Source of the DNA: Desulfurobacteriaceae bacterium
Lineage (GTDB): Bacteria > Aquificota > Aquificia > Desulfurobacteriales > Desulfurobacteriaceae
DNA: 39,695 nt
NCBI GenBank assembly: GCA_039832905.1
Contig: JBDOLX010000036.1
Coordinates: forward strand, 1 to 39,695
Direction of reading: 5' to 3'
The number at the start of each line of letters is the position of its first letter. Positions within the stretch are counted from its first letter, which is position 1. Made by a program: the position numbers and the translations under genes. A model generated the notes under the pieces. That model ran no database searches. It was given only the letters and a program-made list of their open reading frames with translations, and was not told where the DNA came from. Positions 1-6,150 of this stretch are shown in pieces.

Positions 1-90
1 CCTGTTAAACCTGCAAGGTCTGTCGTAGAAGTATCAAAATTACCACTTGATGCCGAAGTGGAGATAGAATGCATAGCTCAGAAAGGATAG
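1..90 (+). CDS. ridA: RidA/YjgF-family deaminase, C-terminal fragment (cut by window start)
   Basis: Frame 1 is open from the first base and ends at TAG 88-90. It encodes 29 residues containing PARSVVEVSKLPLDAEVEIE, the C-terminal signature of RidA/YjgF/YER057c proteins, where the Arg of the PARS segment binds the substrate carboxylate. RidA enzymes hydrolyse reactive enamine/imine intermediates released by PLP enzymes. Only this tail is visible. It overlaps the start of rsmI by 22 bases, so the two are probably co-transcribed. The family call rests on a short but highly characteristic stretch. Confidence 0.82.
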   Translation, partial: PVKPARSVVEVSKLPLDAEVEIECIAQKG

Positions 91-929
91 GAAAGTTATA
101 CATTGTAGCTACTCCAATAGGAAATCTTGAAGATATCACCCTTAGGGCGATTAATACTTTAAAAGAAGTAGATATTATTGCCTGCGAAGACACAAGAAGA
201 GCGCTAAAACTACTTAATCACTTTTCTATAAAGAATAAAAAACTTGTTTCTTACCACGAACATAACGAGAGAGAAGTAGCAGAAAAGCTAGTAAAAGATC
301 TTCTAAAAGGTAAGGATATTGCTCTTGTAAGTGACGCTGGAACTCCGTGTATAAGCGATCCAGGATTTAGAGTTGTAAAACTTGCTAGAGAAAATGGTAT
401 AGAAGTTGTCCCAATTCCCGGTCCTTCTTCTATTACTGCTGCTTTATCTGCTTCTGGCTTTCCCACTGACCGTTTCCTATTCATAGGCTTTTTACCAAGA
501 AAAGAGGGAAAACTAAAGGAAACCTTAGAGGAAGTAGTAAAACTCCCTTATACAGTCATCGCTTTTGAGTCTCCTCACCGTTTGGAAAGGACTTTAGAAT
601 TTTTAAGTCAAATCTCTAAGGAAAAGAAAATTGGCGTTTATAGAGAGATAACAAAAATCAATGAGGAGTTTTTAGAAGGAACTCCAAGGGAAGTATTGGG
701 AAAACTAAAAGAGGAAGGAAAATTAAAGGGAGAATTTGTTATTCTCTTTTACCCTGAAAAAAAAGAAAAAAATGAAAATGCAGAAAATTTTGAAAGTATC
801 CTTGAAAAGTTTTTGAAAGAAGGAAAGAGTTTGAAAGAAGCTGTAAAGGAGACCTGCAAGCTGACAGGTCTCCCAAAGAATTTAGTCTATAGGAAAGGGT
901 TAGAACTATTTGGAAATAGAAGGAGTTAG
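69..929 (+). CDS. rsmI: 16S rRNA 2'-O-methyltransferase RsmI
   Basis: Encodes 286 residues, the same length as the Escherichia coli enzyme. RsmI methylates the ribose of C1402 in 16S rRNA using S-adenosylmethionine. The N-terminal GKLYIVATPIGNLEDITLRA, the ACEDTRR segment, LVSDAGTPCISDPG and PGPSSITAALSASG are the hallmark tetrapyrrole-methylase-fold motifs of the family. The ATG at 69 is preceded by GGAG at 60-63, which lies inside the ridA tail. The gene ends with TAG 927-929 and overlaps the end of the convergent speD by 24 bases. Confidence 0.95.
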   Translation: MHSSERIGKLYIVATPIGNLEDITLRAINTLKEVDIIACEDTRRALKLLNHFSIKNKKLVSYHEHNEREVAEKLVKDLLKGKDIALVSDAGTPCISDPGFRVVKLARENGIEVVPIPGPSSITAALSASGFPTDRFLFIGFLPRKEGKLKETLEEVVKLPYTVIAFESPHRLERTLEFLSQISKEKKIGVYREITKINEEFLEGTPREVLGKLKEEGKLKGEFVILFYPEKKEKNENAENFESILEKFLKEGKSLKEAVKETCKLTGLPKNLVYRKGLELFGNRRS

Positions 930-1433
930 AGGGATAAGCTCTCCATTTTTGTATTCATAAGCTTTAATTACACAAGGTCCTCCAACGTACCTTTCCACAT
1001 CGACGAAAGAAGCGTATTCGACGTTAAACCATTTAATAGTTAACTCAAAAGCTACCATTGGGTCAAAGTCTTTACAGCTGTAAGCATCTAAGCTGAAGAA
1101 CTTGTCTTCAGGCCAAGTATGAATGGTACAATGGCTTTCAAGCCATATAGAAACTCCAGAAACTCCGCTATCTTCTGTAGCTCTTCTTTTTAGGGTTTCT
1201 TCCATAAATTCCAAAGTCTTGCTCTTTACGTTCTCCTCAGAAAGCTTCTTAACAAACTGTTCAAGCTCAGACTGAGCAAAAGGAAATCTTGCAACAATAG
1301 GAGGATATACAAGAGTCATATCAAGCTGTCTTGAAAGTTCTTCCATGTAGTCATAGATAGGCTGAATAGCATTGATTCTTCCAATATCCTTAACAATGGC
1401 ATCCATCATTACGTGTCTACCCACAAATTCCAT
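906..1433 (-). CDS. speD: S-adenosylmethionine decarboxylase proenzyme (pyruvoyl type)
   Basis: Encodes 175 residues. SpeD decarboxylates S-adenosylmethionine to supply aminopropyl groups for spermidine and longer polyamines, which are abundant in thermophiles. The self-cleavage site is visible as LESH: Ser100 would become the pyruvoyl group. His105 and Cys120, at +5 and +20 from that Ser, match the spacing of Ser63, His68 and Cys83 in the Thermotoga maritima enzyme, so the catalytic set is intact. The protein is about 40 residues longer than the compact class, with the extra length N-terminal. Start ATG 1433 has GGAGGT just upstream. It is the last gene of the rplY-rplI run, separated from rplI by a small hairpin. 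It converges with rsmI and overlaps it by 24 bases. Confidence 0.93.
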   Translation of the reverse strand: MEFVGRHVMMDAIVKDIGRINAIQPIYDYMEELSRQLDMTLVYPPIVARFPFAQSELEQFVKKLSEENVKSKTLEFMEETLKRRATEDSGVSGVSIWLESHCTIHTWPEDKFFSLDAYSCKDFDPMVAFELTIKWFNVEYASFVDVERYVGGPCVIKAYEYKNGELIPLTPSISK

Positions 1434-1457
1434 GGCAAACCTCCAAAAGGTAGGTTA

Positions 1458-1473
1458 GCCCCCATAAAGGGGC
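1458..1473 (-). terminator. GC-rich hairpin between rplI and speD
   Basis: The arms gcccc (1458-1462) and ggggc (1469-1473) form a 5-bp GC stem with a six-base loop, just after the rplI stop. No strong U-run follows on the minus strand, so it may be a weak or partial terminator, or a processing site that lowers speD expression relative to the ribosomal genes. Confidence 0.4.
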
Positions 1474-1482
1474 AAAATCACA

Positions 1483-1935
1483 TTACTTCTTTAAAGGAAC
1501 AACATCAACAGTAATAGTAGCCTCTATATCTTTAAAAAGATGGATTTTTATTTCATATGTTCCAACTTCTCTAATAGGTTTCTCGAGAACTATTTGTCTC
1601 TTTTCAACGTCCTCAAATCCAGCTTTGTGTAAAGCTTTCTCAATTTGAGAAGTTGTAACAGAACCAAAGAGCTTTCCTTCTTCTCCAGCTTCATGTTCAA
1701 TAACAATTCTTGCAGAGGATAGTTTCTCAGCAAGTTCTTTGTATCTTTCAATCATTCTTTGGACTTTCTTTTGAAGAGCCTTAAGCTCGTTTCTAACTCT
1801 TGCAATGTTAGATTTTGTAGCTGGAAGAGCAATTCCAGAAGGGATCAAATAATTTCTTGCATATCCATCTTTAACTCTGACGATATCTCCAACTTTTCCA
1901 AGGTTTTCCATATCTCTAAGTAAGATGATCTCCAT
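1483..1935 (-). CDS. rplI: 50S ribosomal protein bL9
   Basis: Encodes 150 residues. bL9 has two RNA-binding domains joined by a long helix and sits at the base of the L1 stalk. The N-terminal domain is unmistakable: MEIILLRDMENLGKVGDIV, then VKDGYARNYLIPSGIALPAT. The basic connecting helix covers about residues 40-75, and the C-terminal domain contains the SVTTSQIEKAL segment (about residues 93-103). ATG 1935 has AAGGAGG upstream. The start lies 20 bases inside the end of the upstream membrane-protein gene, so translation is probably coupled. rplI in the same run as rpsF, ssb and rpsR is a widespread arrangement. Confidence 0.97.
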   Translation of the reverse strand: MEIILLRDMENLGKVGDIVRVKDGYARNYLIPSGIALPATKSNIARVRNELKALQKKVQRMIERYKELAEKLSSARIVIEHEAGEEGKLFGSVTTSQIEKALHKAGFEDVEKRQIVLEKPIREVGTYEIKIHLFKDIEATITVDVVPLKK

Positions 1936-2725
1936 TTCCTACCTCCTTGTTAAGTTTTCTAAAGTCAAACCAGAAATCAAAAATTCCGGCTAACGCCGCC
2001 GTTATGACAGCTCCTACTGGGAAGAAAACAATAGCAGCAAACATCAGAAGCTTTGCCCAAAAGGATAACCTATCTAAAACATGAGAAAAGATAGAAAAAC
2101 CTTGAACAACAAAAATACCAAGTATTCCTATCAAAAAGTTTCCTGCTACCAATCTTAAAGTTTCGTTCCAACCGATAATGGTTAAGAAACCAAAAACTAA
2201 GAACACCAAAATCAACCAAAAGTTAAATTTAAGTTTTTTAAATTCAAAATCTTCTTTCGAAACTACAGAGATAATTCCAACAGAAATCGCTGATATTACA
2301 ACAGAAGAGAAAAAGTAAAGTCCCCACTTTAGCTTCAGAAACCAGGTTAGAGTTTGGACTTCTTCTGGTAAACCTACAAAGAAGTCCTCAATAACCGTCA
2401 TTCCAAACGAGATAAAGGAAAGAACGAGAATAAGATTTTCCGTTTTAAGTTTCCCTTTTGAAATCCTTGCCAAAATTCCAAATAATGGAAAAGAAGCTAT
2501 CTCCATAGCTATCTTCCAGCTTTCCAAAAACCAAACTGCACCCAATCCAAAAAACGAAATTCCTAAAGCAAGGGAAACCCCTAAATCCCTACTTACCAAA
2601 TACGCAAGGGCTGGAATAAACAACGAAAGCCCTAGAGCAAGAGGCACTAAAGCCTCTATGCCCATAAGGGCTCCCGTTAACACTACAAAACCCAAATAAA
2701 AAACTGGTAGCTTGTACTTTCCCAT
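1916..2725 (-). CDS. Polytopic membrane protein, DUF2232/YybS-like
   Basis: Encodes 269 residues, almost entirely hydrophobic, with about eight predicted membrane segments and a short basic tail. I assign it to the YybS/DUF2232 type from topology and position: genes of that family are commonly found between rpsR and rplI in several phyla. No catalytic motif is visible and the molecular role of the family is unclear. The start ATG 2725 shares one base with the rpsR stop (TAATG), and the end overlaps rplI by 20 bases, so it is embedded in the ribosomal operon. An ECF-transporter-like role is possible, but the sequence alone does not show it. Confidence 0.7.
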   Translation of the reverse strand: MGKYKLPVFYLGFVVLTGALMGIEALVPLALGLSLFIPALAYLVSRDLGVSLALGISFFGLGAVWFLESWKIAMEIASFPLFGILARISKGKLKTENLILVLSFISFGMTVIEDFFVGLPEEVQTLTWFLKLKWGLYFFSSVVISAISVGIISVVSKEDFEFKKLKFNFWLILVFLVFGFLTIIGWNETLRLVAGNFLIGILGIFVVQGFSIFSHVLDRLSFWAKLLMFAAIVFFPVGAVITAALAGIFDFWFDFRKLNKEVGNGDHLT

Positions 2726-2967
2726 TAGTCTATCTTCACAAACGGTAGTAAAGCAAGATGTCTAGCTCTTTTTACAGCTCTTGCAAGCTGTCTTTGGTGC
2801 TTAGAACAAACACCTGTAATTCTCTTAGGCATAATTCTTCCTCTTTCAGAAATAAAAGGCTTTAGAAGCTCAATATTCTTATAATCAATTTTCTCTATCT
2901 TTTCAGCACAGAACTTGCAGTACTTTCTTCTTCTTACAAATCTTCTTTGTGGCAAAGCGTTGCTCAT
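2725..2967 (-). CDS. rpsR: 30S ribosomal protein bS18
   Basis: Encodes 80 residues. bS18 pairs with bS6 on the 30S platform. The core [20 protein letters not shown] and [20 protein letters not shown] are diagnostic. This copy keeps a metal-binding knuckle: Cys17-x2-Cys20 and Cys54-x2-His57, the zinc-type form of bS18. ATG 2967 has GGAGGTAAGC upstream. It lies directly after ssb in the conserved rpsF-ssb-rpsR order. Confidence 0.97.
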   Translation of the reverse strand: MSNALPQRRFVRRRKYCKFCAEKIEKIDYKNIELLKPFISERGRIMPKRITGVCSKHQRQLARAVKRARHLALLPFVKID

Positions 2968-2979
2968 TGCTTACCTCCT

Positions 2980-3357
2980 TTAGAATTCAATATCATCAAT
3001 TTCTTCAATGTTTTCGTCAAGTTCCCTTCTTGGATCAAGCGCTACTACTCTCTCAGCCCTTACCTCTATTTTTGAACGCTTCTCTCCACTTTCCGTTTCC
3101 CAGCTTCTTTGTTGAAGTCTTCCTTCAACGAGAACTCTTGTTCCTTTATTAAACCTACTCACTGCCCTATCGGCGGCTTCTCCCCATACCACTATATCAA
3201 TAAATACTGTATCTTCTTGCCAGTTTCCAGATCTATCCCTGTAAGGTCTGTTAACAGCAATCCTAAACCTTGTAAACGGTGTTCCATTTTGGGTATGGGA
3301 GAGTTCTGGGTCAGCAACAAGTCTTCCGATAAGGAAAACTTTATTTAAACTAGCCAT
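2980..3357 (-). CDS. ssb: Single-stranded DNA-binding protein
   Basis: Encodes 125 residues, short for bacterial SSB. The OB fold covers residues 1-107: LNKVFLIGRLVADPELSHT at the N-terminus, the FIDIVVWGEAADRAVSRFNKG segment and LVEGRLQQRSWE. It binds single-stranded DNA as a tetramer during replication and repair. The flexible linker is nearly absent. The acidic tip reads EEIDDIEF instead of the usual DDDIPF, so the penultimate Pro is replaced by Glu while the final Phe is kept. The start overlaps the rpsF stop by one base (TAATG). Confidence 0.96.
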   Translation of the reverse strand: MASLNKVFLIGRLVADPELSHTQNGTPFTRFRIAVNRPYRDRSGNWQEDTVFIDIVVWGEAADRAVSRFNKGTRVLVEGRLQQRSWETESGEKRSKIEVRAERVVALDPRRELDENIEEIDDIEF

Positions 3358-3740
3358 TACTCTTCTCCCTTATTCTCGTTAGAAGCCGCCTCTTCTTTTT
3401 TAGTTTCTTTTGCAGCAAGCTTTTCCTTTAGCTCTTTAACTTCAGAAGGCTTAAGTCTGAAGGTTAGAAATCTTAGAACGTCCTCATTAATTCTAAAGAA
3501 GTTCTCCATATTTTTAACAAAATCTCTGTCGTTTGTTCTTATGTACTCAAGAACGTAGTATCCCTTATCATAGTCGTTGATTGGATAAGCGAGTTCTCTT
3601 CTTCCCCACTTATCAATAAGAAGAACTTCTCCGTTGTATCTTTGAACGTAGGAATTAACTTTCTCTATTCCCTTCTCAATCTCCTCATCAGACATTGTTG
3701 GTCTTAGTATGTAAACCATTTCGTAATAGTACTCCCTCAT
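3357..3740 (-). CDS. rpsF: 30S ribosomal protein bS6
   Basis: Encodes 127 residues from ATG 3740. A GTG six bases upstream (3746) is in frame, but it falls inside the GGAGGTGAG ribosome-binding site, so the ATG is preferred. MREYYYEMVYILRPTMSDEE, the GRRELAYPINDYDKGYYVLE segment and FRINEDVLRFLTFRL are typical of bS6. The C-terminal 25 residues are Lys/Glu-rich and probably disordered, as in many bS6 proteins. It heads the rpsF-ssb-rpsR block, seven bases or so downstream of pth. Confidence 0.96.
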   Translation of the reverse strand: MREYYYEMVYILRPTMSDEEIEKGIEKVNSYVQRYNGEVLLIDKWGRRELAYPINDYDKGYYVLEYIRTNDRDFVKNMENFFRINEDVLRFLTFRLKPSEVKELKEKLAAKETKKEEAASNENKGEE

Positions 3741-3752
3741 TCTCACCTCCGT

Positions 3753-4322
3753 TTAGTTGCATTTACTCATGATTTTGTTGGTAATTTCCTTAGCTTTCAA
3801 AATCTCTTCTAAACAGTCTACCGCTCTCTCTAAAGACTCTTCCAAGATAGGAAGTTCATCTTTCCCAAAAGGAGAAAGAACGTAATCAACCACTTCTTCT
3901 TTTGTAAGAGGTCTTCCTATACCAATCCTTAACCTTGGAAATTCTCTACTTCCCAAGTGTTTCTCTATAGACAAAACACCTTTGTGTCCACCGCTACTTC
4001 CTTTAAGCCTTAAACGAAGCTTGCCTAAAGGTAAGTCAAGATCATCATAGACCACAAGAACTTCCTGTGGCTGTAGCTTGTAAAACCTTGCAAGCTCTCC
4101 AACGCTTTCTCCACTTAGGTTCATAAAGGTTAGAGGTTTTAATAGAAAAACCTTTCTTCCATCATCAAGGGAAATTTCCGATAACTTTCCCTTAAACTTT
4201 TCTTTTGAAAAGGAAACCCCTAACCTTAATGCTAATCTATCAAGCGCCATCCAGCCGACGTTATGTCTCGTATTTTCGTACTTCTTACCAGGATTACCAA
4301 GCCCTACAATCAGCTTTATCAT
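3753..4322 (-). CDS. pth: Peptidyl-tRNA hydrolase
   Basis: Encodes 189 residues. Pth cleaves the ester bond of peptidyl-tRNA released by drop-off, recycling tRNA. The catalytic residues sit at the same numbers as in Escherichia coli: Asn10 in LIVGLGNPG, His20 in NTRHNVG and Asp93 in VVYDDLDLPLGK. The substrate-binding FMNLSGESVG segment is at residues 66-75. The start ATG overlaps the rplY stop as ATGA, so the two are translationally coupled. The rplY-pth order is widely conserved. Confidence 0.96.
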   Translation of the reverse strand: MIKLIVGLGNPGKKYENTRHNVGWMALDRLALRLGVSFSKEKFKGKLSEISLDDGRKVFLLKPLTFMNLSGESVGELARFYKLQPQEVLVVYDDLDLPLGKLRLRLKGSSGGHKGVLSIEKHLGSREFPRLRIGIGRPLTKEEVVDYVLSPFGKDELPILEESLERAVDCLEEILKAKEITNKIMSKCN

Positions 4323-4912
4323 TGTTCGCTTGTAGCCTCTTCTTCGGTTTCAGCAGCTTCAGCTTCCTCTGGCTCAGCTACAACAACAACTGTTTCTTCT
4401 GGGTTATCAACAATTTTAACCCCTTCTGGAGTAGGCAAGTCTCCAACGTGGAGGGCATCTCCCGCACGAAGGTTGGAAATATCCACAACAAGCTTTTCAG
4501 GAATGTTGTTTGGAAGTGTTTCAATTTCAACTTCCCTTTTCATGATTTCTAAGACACCACCTTCTTCAGACACTCCAACCGGTGTACCTACAAACTCAAG
4601 CTCAACAACTGTTGTAATAGTCTCGTCCATCTTGATTTCTTGAAAGTCTACGTGAATTAGAACATCTCCAAGCCAGTTGTACTGGATGTCCTTGAGGATA
4701 CACATCCTCTCTTCGCCTTCAATGTCAAGCTTGATGAGACCGTGGTGGTGCTTAAGCTTTCTAATGTCGCTTGCAGGAACGGCAATGTGTGTTGCCTCTG
4801 GTCTTCCACCACCGTAGATAACGGCTGGCAGAAGGCCTTCCCTGCGTAGTTTTCTTGCTACCCCTTTCCCTGTCTTCTCTCTGCGGGTAGCTTTCAGGTT
4901 TACTACTTTCAT
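4319..4912 (-). CDS. rplY: 50S ribosomal protein bL25 (Ctc type)
   Basis: Encodes 197 residues, the long form of bL25 with a second beta domain (Ctc/TL5), which binds 5S rRNA. The first domain starts at LKATRREKTGKGVARKLRRE and continues to LIHVDFQEI. The second domain includes VELEFVGTPVGVSEEGGVLE and runs to DLPTPEGVKIVDNPEETVV. The last 20 residues are almost purely Glu/Ala/Thr, an acidic disordered tail. ATG 4912 has AGGAGG upstream. It is the first gene of the operon and lies directly behind the promoter at 4953-4981. Confidence 0.95.
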   Translation of the reverse strand: MKVVNLKATRREKTGKGVARKLRREGLLPAVIYGGGRPEATHIAVPASDIRKLKHHHGLIKLDIEGEERMCILKDIQYNWLGDVLIHVDFQEIKMDETITTVVELEFVGTPVGVSEEGGVLEIMKREVEIETLPNNIPEKLVVDISNLRAGDALHVGDLPTPEGVKIVDNPEETVVVVAEPEEAEAAETEEEATSEQ

Positions 4913-4952
4913 ACTGACCTCCTATCTTTTGTTTTCGCGGGAAAGCAGGCAA

Positions 4953-4981
4953 TATTTACATTGAAAACAAAAAATTGTCAA
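4953..4981 (-). promoter_or_regulatory. Sigma-70-type promoter of the rplY-pth-rpsF operon
   Basis: On the minus strand TTGACA (4976-4981) is separated by exactly 17 bases from TAAATA (4953-4958). This is a perfect -35 box with a good -10 box, about 40 bases upstream of the rplY start. It is the strongest promoter I can see in the window and suits a ribosomal protein operon. Confidence 0.8.
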
Positions 4982-5027
4982 GGGAAAAATATAAAAGTCT
5001 TTCCAGAAAGTAAAGAGAAGAATAGGT

Positions 5028-5033
5028 TATAAT
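5028..5033 (+). promoter_or_regulatory. -10 box close to the dsbC-like start
   Basis: A perfect TATAAT ends only seven bases before the first ATG (5041). Transcription from it would start at about 5040, giving a leaderless or nearly leaderless mRNA. No good -35 box is visible 16-18 bases upstream. Confidence 0.4.
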
Positions 5034-5040
5034 TAAAATC

Positions 5041-5712
5041 ATGAGCATGAAAGGGAAGCGAAACTTTCTTACACTAACAGCATTTTTGCTCTTAACAAAC
5101 GGTACCTTTGCAGAATGTCCGTCACTTCCTAAGGTTCAGTCTATACTAAATAGAATTTCAAAAGCTCAGCTTGTTGTAAAAGAAGTAGAAGAAGTTAAAG
5201 ACTTCCCTCTATGTAAGGTAAAGACAGTAGAAGGCGAAACATTTTTCCTTTCTCTTAATGAAAAGTATCTAATTGAAGGTATTTTGCTTAGAGTACCTCC
5301 CTTAGTTCTTAGTAAGAAAGAATACAAAATTTTAAAAAGAAATGTAATACTTTCGGTGGGTAAAGGACCTGAAATTCTAGTAATTACCAATCCTCTGTGC
5401 AAGGTCTGCAAAAAAAATAAGGGAAAACTACTAAAACTTAGCAAGCGATTTAAAATTAGCTTTGTAATGGTTGGCTTTAAAAAAGAAGAAGTTAACGCCG
5501 CTGCTGATGTAATATGTACAAAAAGATCTATTAACACTCTATTTAAAACAAAGGATAACCTTAAAGTTTGTGATTTAGGAAAGTTGAAAGCTTGGACTGT
5601 AGCAGAAATTTTGAAAAGGTACGGAATAACAGGAGCACCTATTTTTGTTTTTCCAGACAGGAAAGTAGCTGTTGGAATAAAAGATTTTGAGAGTATGTTG
5701 GAAGATTTTTAA
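5041..5712 (+). CDS. Periplasmic DsbC/DsbG-like thiol:disulfide isomerase
   Basis: Encodes 223 residues. Residues 1-25 form a signal peptide (basic start, FLTLTAFLLLTNGTFA, then Glu-Cys). About residues 27-95 resemble the DsbC/G N-terminal dimerisation domain. The thioredoxin-fold domain carries the active site Cys120-Lys-Val-Cys123 after ILVITNPL, and the cis-proline loop TGAP is at 198-201. DsbC/G proteins reshuffle wrong disulfides or reduce oxidised cysteines in the periplasm. Two further Cys pairs (Cys26/Cys58 and Cys159/Cys177) could form structural disulfides. The start could be ATG 5041 or ATG 5047. The gene stands alone, divergent from rplY, and its stop nearly touches the convergent tmRNA. 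Confidence 0.82.
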   Translation: MSMKGKRNFLTLTAFLLLTNGTFAECPSLPKVQSILNRISKAQLVVKEVEEVKDFPLCKVKTVEGETFFLSLNEKYLIEGILLRVPPLVLSKKEYKILKRNVILSVGKGPEILVITNPLCKVCKKNKGKLLKLSKRFKISFVMVGFKKEEVNAAADVICTKRSINTLFKTKDNLKVCDLGKLKAWTVAEILKRYGITGAPIFVFPDRKVAVGIKDFESMLEDF

Positions 5713-5713
5713 T

Positions 5714-6065
5714 TGGTGGAGGTGGCGGGATTCGAACCCGCGTCCGGAGATGCGGCTCAGGTAGCTTCTACAGGCTTAGCCCGTGTTTTGGCTTCTCGCT
5801 CTGAGGTTAGCCCACGGGCAGGCGCCCCAGATCCAGCCCTCTTAAATCTCGGCTGTTCCCCGAGGGCAAGGGATACAGCCCAGCCCGTCTCTTTGTCGCC
5901 CTACCTGGAGCCGACAGGCGAAACCCCAGGGGACGTCGCCGCGTTAATTAGGCGGCGAGAGCGAGTTCTTCGTTGGCAGCTATTTTGAGCGCCTTTTTTA
6001 CGAGGTTGGCTCCTCGGCCTGCCGCTACCTAAGCCATTGCATCCCCGTCGAAACCATTCACCCCC
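5714..6065 (-). ncRNA. ssrA: Transfer-messenger RNA (tmRNA)
   Basis: Read on the minus strand, the RNA starts GGGGGUGAAUGGUUUCGACGG and ends with a T-arm (GGUUCGAAUCCCGCC) and the genome-encoded CCA at 5714-5716. The 5' GGGGGUG (6059-6065) pairs with CACCUCC (5718-5724) to form the acceptor stem. tmRNA with SmpB rescues stalled ribosomes and tags the nascent protein for proteolysis. The tag frame reads ANEELALAA from GCC 5975-5977 to TAA 5948-5950; an alternative resume codon GCU at 5978-5980 would add one Ala. Length is 352 bases in one piece. Its 3' end lies one base from the stop of the convergent dsbC-like gene. A protein frame on the plus strand across it is spurious. Confidence 0.97.
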
Positions 6066-6087
6066 ATATTCAACTGTCCAACACTAA

Positions 6088-6115
6088 AATATAGTCATTT
6101 AATCTTCATTTGCAA
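6088..6115 (-). promoter_or_regulatory. Promoter of tmRNA
   Basis: On the minus strand TTGCAA (6110-6115) lies 16 bases upstream of TATATT (6088-6093), about 23 bases before the mature tmRNA 5' end. The -35 box is embedded in a 12-bp palindrome, TGCAAATTTGCA at 6111-6122. Confidence 0.5.
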
Positions 6116-6125
6116 ATTTGCAAAA

Positions 6126-6145
6126 GCCCCTCGCAAAGGAGGGGC
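6126..6145 (-). terminator. Terminator of the S-adenosylmethionine synthetase gene
   Basis: A 7-bp stem GCCCCTC/GAGGGGC (6126-6132 and 6139-6145) with a six-base loop lies five bases after the stop codon and is followed on the minus strand by TTTTG. This is a compact Rho-independent terminator directly upstream of the tmRNA promoter. Confidence 0.75.
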
Positions 6146-6150
6146 GTCTA

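Noticed and set aside
1458-1473. A possible CRISPR or mobile-element trace from repeated GC hairpins (1458 and 14236)
   Set aside because: Only two short C5/G5-type hairpins at gene ends; no direct repeats, spacers, transposase or integrase genes occur in the window.
4263-4643. Plus-strand frames of over 100 codons opposite rplY
   Set aside because: They are Ser/Thr-rich shadows of the rplY coding strand with no ribosome-binding site or recognisable domain.
5713-5988. A 91-codon plus-strand frame beginning MVEVAGFEPASGD
   Set aside because: It is the antisense of the tmRNA 3' half; this is a well-known false protein arising from T-arm sequences.
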